From Purshia tridentata (lineage: Eukaryota; Streptophyta; Magnoliopsida; Rosales; Rosaceae): DNA of 64,000 nucleotides. Shown here in pieces: positions 12,552 through 24,861 of the stretch. The stretch's first letter is position 1. Each line of letters starts with the position of its first letter. The stretch is taken from positions 62,001 through 126,000 of the forward strand of contig QANT01008032.1 of assembly GCA_003254885.1 (NCBI GenBank). The letters run 5' to 3'. Under the pieces are notes generated by a model. It searched no databases and was not told the origin of the DNA. It was given only the letters and a program-made list of their open reading frames with translations. Both the position numbers and the translations under genes were made by a program.

Positions 12552-14254
12552 ATGGGGAGGAGTGAGTGCCTTTCTATCTCTCTATTCTCTTATTTCCCTT
12601 AATTGCCTTCATTTTTCTTCGTCCATTGATGTATTATTCATATTTAGTTGAATTCATATTTCAGGATATAATCAGTAAATCATTTTATTGTTGTGCATAA
12701 GCGAAGCGATATGTTNTTTTTTTTTTTTTTTTTTTTCTTTTTTTCTTTAATGTTTCAGACTTTTAGTCTGCATTCTAAGTTCTTAAACAATTTTGATTAT
12801 GGCGCTCGCTTTTTGATACAGAAATGGGGTTTGTTTATGAGTTTTAAACGATCAGAACATGTTAATTAAGATTCTAATTTAATTGTTTGAGTCTGGAAAA
12901 CAAAATTCAATATTTTCGTAATCTGGGTTTGAATTGATCGGAGCTGCATGTTGAAATGTTGATTCATTTGTGTGTTACATTTGGAATTGTTTTGCTGATA
13001 CTATTATCATGAGCATGGCGTGTGAGAAGTCACTTATTACTTTTCAGAAAGTTGTTAATGTCATTAATTTAGTGTGGGCATCATATTCATGTTTTGATGA
13101 TAATTTGGTGAGTGCTGGATATGGTTGCGCAGGACCCGCAAGGTGTTATAGGCAGATTAAGAACAAACCATACCCGAATCATGATTCTGTCGTGGTGTCC
13201 CTGATCCCAAAATCAGAATTTATGATGTTGGAATGAAGAAGAAAGGTGTTGATGAGTTCCCATTCTGTGTTCATCTCGTGAGTTGGGAAAAGGAAAATGT
13301 TACGAGTGAGGCACTTGAGGCAGCTCGGATTGCCTGCAACAAGTACATGGCCAAATTCGCTGGGAAGGATGCATTCCATTTGAGAGTGAGGGTGCATCCA
13401 TTCCATGTTCTGCGGATCAACAAGATGCTTTCATGTGCTGGGGTTGATAGGCTCCAGACTGGAATGAGGGGTGCATTTGGGAAGCCACAAGGAACATGTG
13501 CACGAGTTGCTATTGGGCAGGTCCTCCTTTCTGTTCGCTGCAGGGATAGCAACAGTCAACATGCCCAGGAGGCCCTCCGCCGTGCAAAGTTCAAGTTTCC
13601 TGGTCGGCAAAAGATTATTGTTAGCATGAAGTGGTATGCTTTTGTGTTTTTTTTACACTTAATTATGTGGCATACAAATTCAAATTTTGATGCAATGTTT
13701 TTGTTTATAGATGACATGCCAGTTATACGGAATATTTGTTGTGAGTAGTAATGCTTGTTGTCATTATAATATTTGCCTTTCATTCAGGGGATTCACCAAG
13801 TTCAGCCGTACCGACTATCTGAAGTACAAGTCTGAGAACAAAATCATGCCAGATGGTGTTAATGCTAAGGTAATAATACTCATGTTGCATGCAAACAGAT
13901 AATTGGATCAAAGCCTATTTACACTTTGATAATGTTTCTCCCTGAAAGCTCTTCTACATTATTTGTTCTTTTAATACTTCCATGCTTTTATTTTGTTACA
14001 TTAGCAAATGAAAATAGAGAGGAATGGTTATTTGTGTGTTGTAGCAATCTGCTCCATCAAAGTTTGTTATGTACCTAGAGTCCAGGAAAGGTTAAATGTT
14101 TACACTAGGCTTGGATTTGGCTTTATCGGTGACCCTCCTAACTAATGATTTATATTATATGATTGTGCAGCTTCTCGGGTGTCATGGTCCTTTGGCTAAC
14201 CGTCAACCTGGAAAAGCTTTCCTGTCTGAACCTGCTTCTGCTTTAAGCCATTGA
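12552..14254 (+). pseudogene. RPL10: 60S ribosomal protein L10 (uL16) gene, frame-disrupted
   Basis: Four exons (12552–12561, 13133–13633, 13788–13869, 14171–14254) encode nearly the whole of uL16, a large-subunit protein that helps shape the tRNA/P-site region. The match includes [49 protein letters not shown] and the C-terminal LLGCHGPLANRQPGKAF. At 13177–13184 the expected Lys-Ser-Arg codons are replaced by AA–TCA–TGA: one base is missing and the Arg codon reads as stop. Everything downstream of Met 13233 (KKKGVDEF…) is intact and highly conserved, with all splice sites kept. One further change is Met for the usual Arg at 13626 (SMKW). Introns are present, so this is not a processed copy. 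Either it is a recently disabled paralogue or the assembly is wrong here. Confidence 0.85.
12716..12736. other. Ambiguous base inside a poly-T tract
   Basis: An 'n' at 12716 precedes about 20 T residues in L10 intron 1. It marks a homopolymer the assembly could not resolve and is a reminder that nearby single-base indels may be sequencing artefacts. Confidence 0.9.
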
Positions 14255-15037
14255 TTCTTGAAAAATGATGGTGCTTTTGTCATACTACTTATGCAAAACT
14301 CATGTTGAGTTTATGTTTTTCGTGTTTGTCTATTTTCCGTCAACTGTTTTTGAGCTGTCATTGGGAGTTAGTGCGGACTAGATTAATATTAAGCTGCATT
14401 TTATTTCATTTTATGAAATATGTTTCAGTGTGCTTGTAGGCTTGATACCTTGATGGGTTTAGTGAATTAGCGAAATGGGCCAATTGGCTTGGTTTAGTAT
14501 TGCGGGTTTTAAAGCTTGGTCCACCATCATTGTGTAGGTCGGCTTTTATGTAACAACGTGGACCCTTGAATCCAGCTCAAACGAGCCATTTGCTTTTCAC
14601 ATTGGGTTTTGTATACAATTTTTTTTTTTTTTTTTTTATTCAGACAAAGATAGAGTTACAATGTTTTCGCTGTTGGCAACTGGCAAGCCATTTCCTGGTT
14701 TCCAATTTCCAATCCATTGTAAACAATGGTTATTAACTGGGAGCGAATGAGCTTAGCGAAGGACTTGCTAATTAGTAAAACAAAAGTCTGGTTGAAAGAA
14801 GAAGGAATCCATGGCGGCACTTTGCTTAAGTTCTTAATTTTATGAGTTTTAAGGAGAGAGAGAGAGAGAAAACAAAATACTCAAAATATTTAATTTAATA
14901 AAGTGGGAAATGTGGGCGGGTGAGAGAAAGCATCAGCACCAGCGTTTATTCTGAGCTGTGTTGTGCATTTGGTGAAGAAGAAGCTGATTCTAAATCCAAA
15001 ATCAAATACCCAAATCAGTCTCTCACGCACAAATCAA
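14255..15037. other. Intergenic between L10 and the TIM21/COA1-like gene
   Basis: It contains the L10 3' flank, a T-tract near 14,620–14,638 and a (GA)n run near 14,855–14,868, just upstream of the next gene's leader. No additional gene is seen. Confidence 0.5.
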
Positions 15038-17139
15038 ATGTCAAAACCCTCTTCTCGTATCATCCAAGGTCTGCTCAGATTTCATCGCAATCAAATTCCA
15101 AAACCCTCGTCCCCGACCACCTGCACCTCTCCGCTCACCAGGTCCACTCGGACCTACCACTCCAACTCCAATGGGTCTCTTCCCCCATTGCCCTCTCACC
15201 TGAAACCCGCCGGGGGCGGCGGCAGCTCATCCGGGTCGGGTCTCGGATTCGGACCCGGCCTCAGGTTCTTCTCCTTCAGGCCCTCGGATTTCAGCAAAGT
15301 CAATGCCAAGAAGGTGTTGGACAAGCCCCTCGCCGCAGCCTCCTCGGCTTTGTCGCGGTATCAGGAGGCTATAGGGTTGCAGATTGAGGCGTTCTGGAAG
15401 AGGAACAATCTGGTGCTCTTGGGAATTGGAGGAGTGCTAGTGTGTGCTCTGCTATGGAGGCTCATGTTTGGGATTGCTAGCACCTTCATTGGCCTCTCTG
15501 AAGGCATGGCCAAATATGGCTTTCTTGCCTTGTCTTCTGCCATTGTTGCCTTCGCAGTAAGCTCCCAAAAATCCTTAGCTTAATAATGATAATGCATGCC
15601 TTCATTGTTCTGGAAATTGAAATAGAAAAACACGCTTGTACTGCATTGCATTGTACTTGTGGAAGAATAAAGCAGAATTGGTGGTCATTGTCATGTTTAA
15701 CAAGCAAAATGAATTTCCTTTTTTCTTTTTCCCAGTTTACCTGCTCAACAAAATCTATATGTTATTTTAATTTTTCACACAATAACATACAGCAGCTGAA
15801 AATGTTCAATGAACTATAGTTTTACAAGCTCTAGTGGTGATTTAGAAGGAATGTCAACTTGTTGAAACAGTTTGGCCTCTAAGTCACTTAATGCAGTGAC
15901 CTAGATGCGGTGACTGAGTGATGTCTTATTAACCCTATCATTGCACTTTGAATCTAACAATTACAGAATACCTTCCAGTGGATTCATGTTATACCATTAT
16001 TGGGGTCTATCTATAGGATGGTAGTACTTGAAATCTTGATATTTCTTTTCCAGTGTATGCGATTGCCTGTTGCTGGAAAATCTTGCATTACTTTATAGAT
16101 TATCATTTGAGAGTTATGTGCTATTATGCTACTCTTAGGGCCTTCATATCCGTTCAAGATTCACAATCAATCCTGATAAAGTTTATAGGATTGCCATGAG
16201 AAGGCTTAATACGTCTGCTGGGATTCTGGAGGTTATGGGTGCTCCTCTCTCAGGATCAGATCTAAGAGCCTATGTGATGTCTGGAGGTGGGGTTACACTG
16301 AAGAAATTTAAGCCAAGTTTTAGGAGCAAGCGGTGTTTCCTCCTTTTTCCAGTACGAGGTTCTGAGAGAAAGGGTCTGGTCAGTGTTGAAGTAAAGAAGA
16401 AAAAAGGCCAGGTTTGTGTTTGTGCTATTCTGGCTGCTCTTAATTGTTTTCCCTTCTAATGAGGCCATGTACCTTTAAATTCTTCATAAGCATGTGTTTC
16501 ATTTCTATTTTCGTCCATAATCTCTTCTTGTAATATCATATAGAAGTTCAAACTAAACTAATTCCATGCCCTGGTTGATAGTGTGGAAAAATGTACATTG
16601 CTAGAATGTTATCTTGGTGAACTTATGCTGCAGTGTTTGTATCTACTACTGTGATTCTTATGGTAAAAGTCTCCTCATTAAACCACAGCTTGTCTGCCTC
16701 TCAAGTGGAGCAGATTGAGTACATGCTCTGTGCCCACGGCTAATTAGTTGATGGTACATTAATTAGTTAGTAGATTGACTGTTGAAAACCTATATGATTT
16801 TGGTTGTTATGACTTGGATGGTCACATGTTGTTCTCATCTAAGCATTTGGGTGTCATCTTCGTATGCAGTATGATATGAAGCTACTGGCAGTTGACATTC
16901 CGATGGCATCAGGACCTGACCAGCGATTATTCCTGATTGGGGATGAAGAAGAGTACAAAGTTGGTGGTGGACTAATATCTGAGCTGAGAGATCCTGTTGT
17001 GAAAGCAATGGCTGCAGCCAAGGAATTTGATAATCTTGATGAGATTGAAGAAGAGGAGGATGCTGAAAGAGAACTTCTGGAGGCAGAAAGAAAGCACCGC
17101 GAAGAAATTGAGAAGCTTGAAAAAACTGGGTCACAGTGA
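15038..17139 (+). CDS. Mitochondrial TIM21/COA1-like membrane protein
   Basis: Three exons (15038–15556, 16139–16411, 16870–17139) join to 353 residues. The N-terminus (MSKPSSRIIQGLLRFHRNQ) is rich in Arg, Ser and hydroxylated residues with no acidic residue for about 90 positions, as in a mitochondrial presequence. A Gly/Ser stretch (59–75) follows. Two hydrophobic segments lie at about 124–142 and 157–173. A soluble domain after residue 175 has the pattern (…ILEVMGAPL…, …RLFLIGDEEEY…) of the TIM21/COA1 fold. The C-terminus is a charged Glu/Lys helix. That fold is known from presequence-translocase and cytochrome oxidase assembly factors; the specific role is inferred. An upstream in-frame Met at 14963 would add 25 residues, but I chose 15038 because the presequence then starts directly. 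Family assignment is from memory of the pattern. Confidence 0.75.
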
Positions 17140-20100
17140 TTGTTTCTCTAGATTTTGTTCCGGCCCTTTCCATTCTCTTCTGTTTTGTTTTGTTTTGATA
17201 CAGGAGTTTGTAAATAATGTGCAAGTATTTAATCATCACTCAGATTATTGGAGTAGGTTACCCAGAATTGTTTTGCAGAGTTGAGTTTTACAGGGTTTAA
17301 ATTACCTTGTACTGCAAATAGCCAACTTTGGAATTTCAAAGTTAAAATCCCCCCACGGAGGCAAATAAAGAAAACAGTTGAACCAACAAGCATGGCTTGA
17401 TTCTTAGTTCCTCTGATTTGTAATGTTTACCCTTTTTGGAAAAATATGCTTTGGGACCTCAAATTGTTATTAATTGTTGATACCAGCAATTTCTGAAGTC
17501 TGCATTCTTCATTCGTCAAGCTTATGAAGACAACGTTTGGGTATTATACCAGCTGTGTCCCTGAAATGTTTTATTGACCGTTTTTAGATGTGTTATAAGG
17601 GTAAAAGTCCCCCTCATCTGAATTCTGCACAGAGTTTCAGATCTTCACCACTACTGAGGGTAAAACGGGTGCGGATTCCTGGTAGTGGAAATAAACTTTC
17701 ATGTCAACCCATTATCATGTGACTTGGCTTGTAATGAGAGATATGGGTACACAGAGTGCATACGCTCATGATGGACAAGTTTTACTCATGAATCATGACA
17801 GAGATTGACGAACAACCCTGCATGTGTCCTTAAAACTCCTGGGGCACTATCACTTGCCTACCATTATTTCACATTGGAAGGACATCCAATACATGCCGAC
17901 AGCCAACTACCATGGACTTTTCATGGATGGCTGATCATAAGGTTTAGTCATACTCACACATGACTGTATGAGTTTAAATACTACCTTTCTTCTACCATCA
18001 TTGGAGCTCTGAGAGGTCCTAGTCCTTAATTCATTAGCTGTAGTCGTACTCAAGTTGTTGGGAATGACCAACTAACTCTGTGAGACAGTATGACCCCATA
18101 TATGCCTCCATCTACAAAGATTCATTCACTAAATATTAATAGCAATTAATGACCCTACCATGTGAGATGAAGAATTTTCATTAGGTATGGCATAATTAAT
18201 AGTTTTGATGTTGAGTTTAAAGTCAAAGCCTGGGATGATCATTGATTATACATAAAGACATTTCTTTATGTGAATTCATTATTATGCATAATGACATTCC
18301 TGGTTTTGAAAAACTCGACTTTATTACAATTTACAACTTATGCAGCGCTCTGATACCATGTTAGAAGGCCATAAGGCTAACTCAAGCCAAAAGCATGCTC
18401 AAGAGATGAGGATTGCCTAAGACTTGTTTAAACAGCTCAGCCAAGCGGTTCCTTAGTGATGTGAGACAACAATTAAGAGTATACAGTGGTTTTATACAAT
18501 ATTTTCTTCTTTATGACTTTAGTGAAACATGCTTTGATGAAGATGGAGACTTTGAATGCTATTCCCCATGGCATTGCTTTTTTCTTTTTTAAACATGAGA
18601 AAGCATTAATGCAGTACTAGCTTTTTCGGTTGTGAAATGAAAGGCTGTGATTGCAGTTTCTATAATTTGCCGTTGAGAGAAGAACGACCACTATTCAATT
18701 ACTCCTTTAATTTAATTATTCTTTTGGATTTCCAACCTGATATTTTAGCTCATACCTCCCATAATGCAAATCAGTAATTACCAATTGATGCGAAACTTCC
18801 GTTTCTACATCAAATATGGCATGACAGTTGACTCACTTGGGGAAAAAATATGTCCCGTTTCCTTCAAATTTTAAGCTTCCTTTGGTTACTCCTGAAAGAG
18901 TGAGTGCAAAAACTTGGAGGATCAGTCATCATTCTGAAGGTGGAAAATCACTGGTGTCTCAGCCTCTTCAACCTCTTAGACTTTCCAAATTTCGCATAGC
19001 ATGATTACCAAGTACAAAAGAAGTCGTGACACATTGCTTATATTCTCATTTTCCCTCATCATCACTTGCAGGTGCAACAAATTAACTCTGTGACAATTTT
19101 CTTCTAGATAGCCCTTTTCTCTAAGCCTCTTGGAATACAATCTCAGATGGAAGTTCTTCTTTTCTCACATTATCAATGTTATGCAGCATAGCAAATTCAA
19201 GAGAATAAATAAAACAAAGGCTTTTAGTTAAGCCTTTTAGTCTGAAGTTGGTTTCCATAGAGTTTTGTTATGAATCAATGTATTTGCATTTCTATTAATT
19301 GATATAATTCTGGAATTGGTCCTTAGAGAGTTCATATTTGTTTTGACAGATCTGCAAGAACTCTTGGCTTAAAAAGAATGAATATATAGAAGTAAAATCT
19401 GTCATCCGGTAGTTCTCTGTGTCCGTCTCACTTTACTCTTTGCAATTTCTTTTCCAGTATGTATCATGTTTTTCTTACCAGTAAATCAGCAAGTCATAGT
19501 TTTGTTGACAGATTTCACATGCTCATTATTGAGTTGTATAGCAATGGAATGGGTGGTTTTGTCAACCATCACCATGTGTGTCTTGGTTTTTAGTTCCTAT
19601 TAGCTTCCATCTTGTCTCATTTCAAGCTTACAAACAACAATAAATGGCAACTAAATCATGTGGAATTCACTAAATTTTCACAATCATATAAAACCTTGTA
19701 GCATAAAATAACCTTCTTCTTTTATAGAACAGAGAATTGAACTTTAGCTTTTTGTTTATGAATACTTTCTTTTTCTTGGATTCTTTACATTTGCTTTGTA
19801 TATTGATTACTTTTTCCACTTGTTTTCAAACTTTTATAAGTGCTCAACTTTTGTTGAGGGAAAAAGTGCAGCTAATTTTTGGTGACTAAGCTCTCCTTTC
19901 TTCTTTTGGCTTTTCTTTATTCTATTTCTTTTTGGTAAAGAAAGCGCATTCTGCTTTTCCAGGTAGGTTTTCTTTATTACCTTTATTCTTTTGTGTTTTA
20001 TCTCTTTTTATTTTTTGGGAAGGTGTTGTGTGTTTTATCTACTATTACCTTCTCTCTAGCACTACACTTTTCAAAGATCAGACATGATCAATTCTCTGGA

Positions 20101-20313
20101 ATTTCACATACTCATGCTTGAGTGGTTGTTTGCCACTCTATTGAGCAAACAGTATTGACACCATTTTCCCTTGAAAGGTATTCAAATCTTCCCTGCAATC
20201 CTATCCCACTTGTATGATTAACTAACTTTGTCGTCTTGGTTTTTCTTAATTGTACCAGGAGAAAAAACAAAGGACCCCCATAATTGAATCATTTCCAAAC
20301 TGAGCAGATAACC
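17140..20313. other. Intergenic, includes a TRIM relic
   Basis: About 3.2 kb without a supportable gene. It begins with the 3' UTR of the preceding gene (to about 17,330). A terminal repeat plus primer-binding site of a TRIM-type element lies at 18,347–18,471. The right end holds the leader of the receptor kinase. A likely 5'-UTR intron there runs from about 20,178 (gtattcaaatc) to the acceptor at 20,259 (ttgtaccag). The rest is AT-rich and shows nothing recognisable. Confidence 0.5.
18347..18471 (-). mobile_element. TRIM-type retroelement relic: one terminal repeat with PBS
   Basis: Read on the minus strand, 18471–18359 begins TGTTGTCTCACATC and ends CTTCTAACA, a 113-bp unit bounded by TG…CA. 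The bases immediately following (18358–18347) read TGGTATCAGAGC, the initiator-tRNA-Met primer-binding site used by many plant LTR and TRIM elements. The short terminal repeat points to the TRIM class. I could not find the partner repeat to the left, so the element is incomplete here. It has no coding capacity. Confidence 0.65.
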
Positions 20314-22370
20314 ATGAAGCTCCAGTCCTCCATTGCTGCAGTACTTATCTTCATTTTCCCTATACTGTTCTTCTCCTCAGTTGTAGCTGACCTGAACTCT
20401 GAAAGACAAGCCCTCCTTGACTTTTCTGCCACTGTAGCCCATTCCCAAAAACTCAACTGGAATGCTGCTACACCAGTTTGCACCACATGGGTTGGAATCA
20501 CTTGCAATCTAGACAAAAGTAGTGTGATTGGTATCCATCTTCCAGGTATTGGACTCATTGGCTCAATCCCAGCCAACAGTATAGGAAAGCTTGATGCTCT
20601 TAGAGTCTTGAGCCTCCACTCCAATTTTCTATTTGGAAGTCTGCCTTCTGATATTCTGTCCATTCCTTCCTTGGAGTACCTTTACCTTCAACACAACAAC
20701 TTCTCTGGTGCCCTTCCTGCCTCTCTGTCCCCCAACCTTATTATATTAGACTTCTCCTTTAACTCCTTTTCTGGAAACATTCCAACCACAATTCAGAATC
20801 TGACTAGGCTCACTGCATTGAGCCTCCAAAAAAATTCCATCTCTGGGGCCATCCCCAATCTGAACTTCTCAGGGCTGAAGCTTTTGAATTTGAGCTATAA
20901 CAACTTGAATGGTTCAATCCCATATTCCCTCCAAAAATACCCAAATTCTTCGTTTATTGGGAATTCTTTATTATGTGGAGTACCTCTCAATATTTCTTGT
21001 TCTAAAGCCTCGTCTCCACCTTCTCCTTCCCCTACTTACTTACCACCCTCACCTAAAATCCCCAAAAGTCAAAAGGCGGCATCCCCCATCAAAAAACTTG
21101 GCACAGGTACTGTTATGGCTGTGGCAGTTGGGGCCTCTGCTTTGTTGTTTCTTTTAGTCCTCATGATCCTCATATGCTGTTTGAAGAGGACTAGCAAAGA
21201 AGGTATGTTGAAAGGGAAGGCCTCTGGTGATGGGAAGAGTGAGAAGCCTGTGGATTTTGGGAGTGGAGTGCAAGAGGCAGAGAAGAACAAACTGTTCTTC
21301 TTTGAAGGATGCTATTATAATTTTGATCTTGAGGATCTACTGAGGGCATCAGCTGAAGTTCTTGGTAAGGGAAGTTATGGGACAACCTATAAGGCTGTTT
21401 TGGATGAGGAAACAACAGTTGTAGTGAAAAGACTGAAGGAAGTTATGGTGGGTAAGAGAGAGTTTGAGCTGCATATGGAGGTTGTGGAGAGGGTTGGGAA
21501 GCACCCAAATATTGTGCCGCCTCGCGCTTATTATTATTCCAAGGATGAGAAGCTTTTAGTTTACAACTACATGCCAGCCGGAAGCTTGTTTGTGCACTTA
21601 CATGGTATATAGCTCTTTCGATCACCATAGTATATAATTTTCCGATTCTCTCCACGCATTGCCAATTAGTTTTGAATTGGATACTCTTTTAAGTTTAACA
21701 GTCTTATTATCAGCTATAACTGGTAATGATTCTTTGATTCCATGCACTTATAGGGAGCAGGGATACTGGAAGGCCCCCACTTGACTGGGATTCAAGAGTA
21801 AAGGTCTCCCTTGGAATTGCCAGAGGAATTGCCCACATTCACACTGAGGGTGGCACCAAATGCTTCCATGGCAACATAAAGTCCACAAATGTCCTCCTCA
21901 CTCAAGACTTTGAGGCTTGCATCTCTGATGTTGGATTGAGTCCTCTAATGAACTTCCCTTCAACCATGTCGAGAGCCACCGGATATCGCGCTCCAGAGGC
22001 AACTGACATCCGAAAAATCACTCAAAAATCTGATGTTTACAGCTTTGGTGTGCTGCTCCTTGAGATGCTGACAGGCAAACCTACACTCCAATACCCGGGG
22101 CATGATAGTGTGGTTGATCTCCCAAGGTGGGTGAAGTCTGTTGTCCGCGAGGAGTGGACAGCTGAGGTTTTTGATGTGGAGCTGCTTAGACAGCAACACA
22201 TTGAAGAAGAGATGGTGCAGATGCTTCAGATTGCACTGGCATGTGTATCGAAGTTGCCCGAGGCACGCCCCAAAATGGATGAAGTTGTTAGAATGATGGA
22301 TGAACTGCGGCAGTCTGACTCGAAAACTAGGCCATCCTCTGCGTCTGAGTTTGATGTGCAAACCCCATGA
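20314..22370 (+). CDS. LRR receptor-like kinase, probably catalytically inactive (At5g58300 type)
   Basis: Two exons (20314–21604, 21754–22370) encode 635 residues. In order: a signal peptide (1–25, hydrophobic), an LRR N-terminal cap with paired Cys, about five leucine-rich repeats (75–200), a Pro/Ser-rich juxtamembrane stretch (231–258), a transmembrane helix (about 264–289), and a kinase-like domain from about residue 345. The Gly-rich loop [10 protein letters not shown] (351–360) and the VVVK lysine (372) are kept. The catalytic loop reads HGN (469–471) instead of HRD, and the metal-binding motif reads DVG (489–491) instead of DFG. This combination is typical of the LRR-III 'probable inactive receptor kinase' group. 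Such proteins act at the plasma membrane as scaffolds or co-receptors; the ligand is unknown. The ATG at 20314 was chosen because it starts the signal peptide. Confidence 0.93.
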
Positions 22371-23670
22371 AAGCTTTAACTAGTACTTCTAATGGGTAGA
22401 AGTAGAACCACTTGTTTTTGGAACGCAAATGGAAGTTTCTAATATTCATATGCCTACATGGTTAGGCATTCCTGGTCTTTTGCATGCATGCAATTTGGAA
22501 ATAATTAATGTCCAATGCTCTTGTTTTAGGTCGACTTGTCCTAATGTAGAGTCAAATGATTGGACTTGAATAAGTTACAACCAATTTTACTCGAAGCAAT
22601 TGTTAAAACAACCAACATAGAATTAATATTTGTTACAATCCAAGTATTTCCACCGTTGATAATTAAACCATCACATTAATGGTTAGTTTGGGAATGCGAA
22701 AATTCTATTGTACGTTAAGGCTTACAACTCATATTTTCATTCTTAAACTCGAAAATTGGCCAATACAAGTAAAAAATTACTGTTTTTTTGGTTGATTCTC
22801 AAAAAACAAACTAAAGAGCAAACTAGCATAATGAGTATTAGTCATTTTAACTTTAATCCAATATCTCATTCTTTACTCAAAATTACATTTATATATTAAT
22901 ATGGCATGGCAAGCTAGCCAGCTTGTTGTCCTTTTCACATGTATTTTCCTATTTTTCTTGAATCAACGTCCACAAATTTTTGTTTTTGTTTTTTTAATTT
23001 CATCTCTCTTTCTTCCATAACCTTTTATACCAATTTCTGGGTTTTATTCTTCCTTGTTGCGAATCAGGCTTTAATGACCATGAAGGATTTTAAAGGTTCT
23101 CAGAGGTAAATCTTCTAATCTAAACCGTCTCTTTGTTTCCTTTTGAAAAAAGAAAACCCACCTCTTTGTTTACATAATGGTGGTGATCATCCTGGTTTGC
23201 TTTTAGATCAAACTTTTTTCTGCACCATCTTTCTTCTTCATATTTTGATTGTCTGTTTGATGTGTGATTAATATAATTTGATATAATTAAGAAACATATG
23301 TCAACGCAACATCTCTTCCCACAAAATGGGGGTGAATTAATTTGTTCATGGGATCAGAACCAATTTAGTTAAGAGGTTTATTACCATTGAAACTCCTTTA
23401 TGTTTTACATGGCCTTGTATTTTTTATCTTAATTTAAAATCTTCAATACGAAGAATGGGGCTATCAATATTTTTCACTCTCATTTTCATACGCTAACAGC
23501 TTTTGCCTTGTATGTTTTATCCAAAGTGTATATATCTCCGAATCAAAATACACACAATAACTAGTCACAATTGTATAGTTTGGTTACCTGACATGGTTTT
23601 TTTTTCTTTTTAATTCTTAGATGTTGCCAGTTCCAGTAAATCGATTCCCTGGTTTAGCTGTGCACACTCA
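22371..23670. other. Intergenic; likely contains a 5'-UTR intron of the thioredoxin gene
   Basis: No coding gene is seen. A possible non-coding first exon of the next gene ends at 23,105/23,106 (ctcagag|gtaaatc) and could splice to an acceptor near 23,621 (ttcttag|atg). This leader would contain upstream ATGs. The remainder is AT-rich intergenic sequence. Confidence 0.45.
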
Positions 23671-24861
23671 ATGGGAGGTTGTTGTTCCATGACATTGGTA
23701 AGTCTCTTTGAACACCGAGAATAATTTAAAAGGACGATAATGTTTCCTTATCAGCTCTTGCAGGTCATTGCTGAGATAAATGACCTTTTGCTGCATATTC
23801 ATCTGAGGTAATACATGATTTCTTGCAGTTTTATGGAAATGATGGTGATGAGGTTCAGCAAGAGACTGCTCTTGCCACTGGAAATATGCACTATATAAGG
23901 ACCATGGAAACCTGGGAGGCCAAGTTGTCAGAATCAATCAAGGATGGCAAGATTGTAAGTTTGTAGTGTACTTTCATAAAATAGAGAGAAACAAGAAAAT
24001 AAAATCTGGAAAAAGGAGATGATATGAGCCAACAATTATCATATGAACTTTGGGAACTCATTTCATGATTTCACATATAGTCAATCCTCCCTACAGTATG
24101 CTATATATAGAAAAACCAGCCAGTATTTGAAAATGGTAATTCATTATCAACTACATTACAAGCTTTCTTTTTTTGCTAATTATTCTTTGAGACTATACCA
24201 AATCCAACTAGCTACAGTTATATGCAGCAGAAGTTGGACTTTCAAGTGATGATGTGCAATACTAATGATTTAAATCTACATATCTTCTTCTCAAAGTTCC
24301 ACATGCTTAATTTTCTCTCATAAGATCTTCTCTGTCAAACTGTCCCGACAGGTTATTGCAAATTTCAGTGCATCATGGTGTGGTCCTTGTAGATTAATTG
24401 CACCAGCCTACAGTGAGCTTGCCGATAAATATTCTTCAATTGTATTTCTAACCTTGGATGTTGATGACCTCGCTGTAAGTACGAATTTTTATTTATTTAT
24501 CATAATTTGATATACTGCACAAGTAATGAAGTATAGACATGCAGACGAAAATGTGGTTTTCCTTCTCTTTAATCTGATTCAAATGTAATGGTACTTAAGT
24601 TTACAGTAGGTATGACTGTCTGATATATCAGAGTTGACATACAAGTCCAGATACATGTAACTTGTTCAATCAATCTCTTAATGAATGAGGCATTTTTTTC
24701 TTGGGGTGCAGGAGTTGAGTACATCATGGGATATAAAGGCCACCCCAACATTTGTTTTTCTTAAAGATGGAAGACAAGTGGACAAACTTGTTGGAGGCAA
24801 CAAGCCAGAGCTCCAGAAGAAGACAGCTGCTGTGGCCCAGTTAGCAACCCAAGTCTCATAA
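23671..24861 (+). CDS. h-type thioredoxin with acylation-type N-terminus (Trx h9-like)
   Basis: Four exons (23671–23697, 23829–23954, 24352–24474, 24712–24861) join in frame to 141 residues. The redox centre WCGPC is at residues 60–64, followed by the cis-Pro motif KATPTF and the C-terminal [13 protein letters not shown] typical of the h-type subgroup. The protein is a dithiol–disulfide oxidoreductase, normally reduced by NADPH-thioredoxin reductase. It begins MGGCCSM: Gly2 followed by two Cys is the pattern for N-myristoylation plus palmitoylation, as reported for Arabidopsis Trx h9 (MGSCVS). Membrane attachment and cell-to-cell movement are therefore plausible but inferred. The first exon codes for only nine residues, so it is easily missed. 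Confidence 0.92.
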
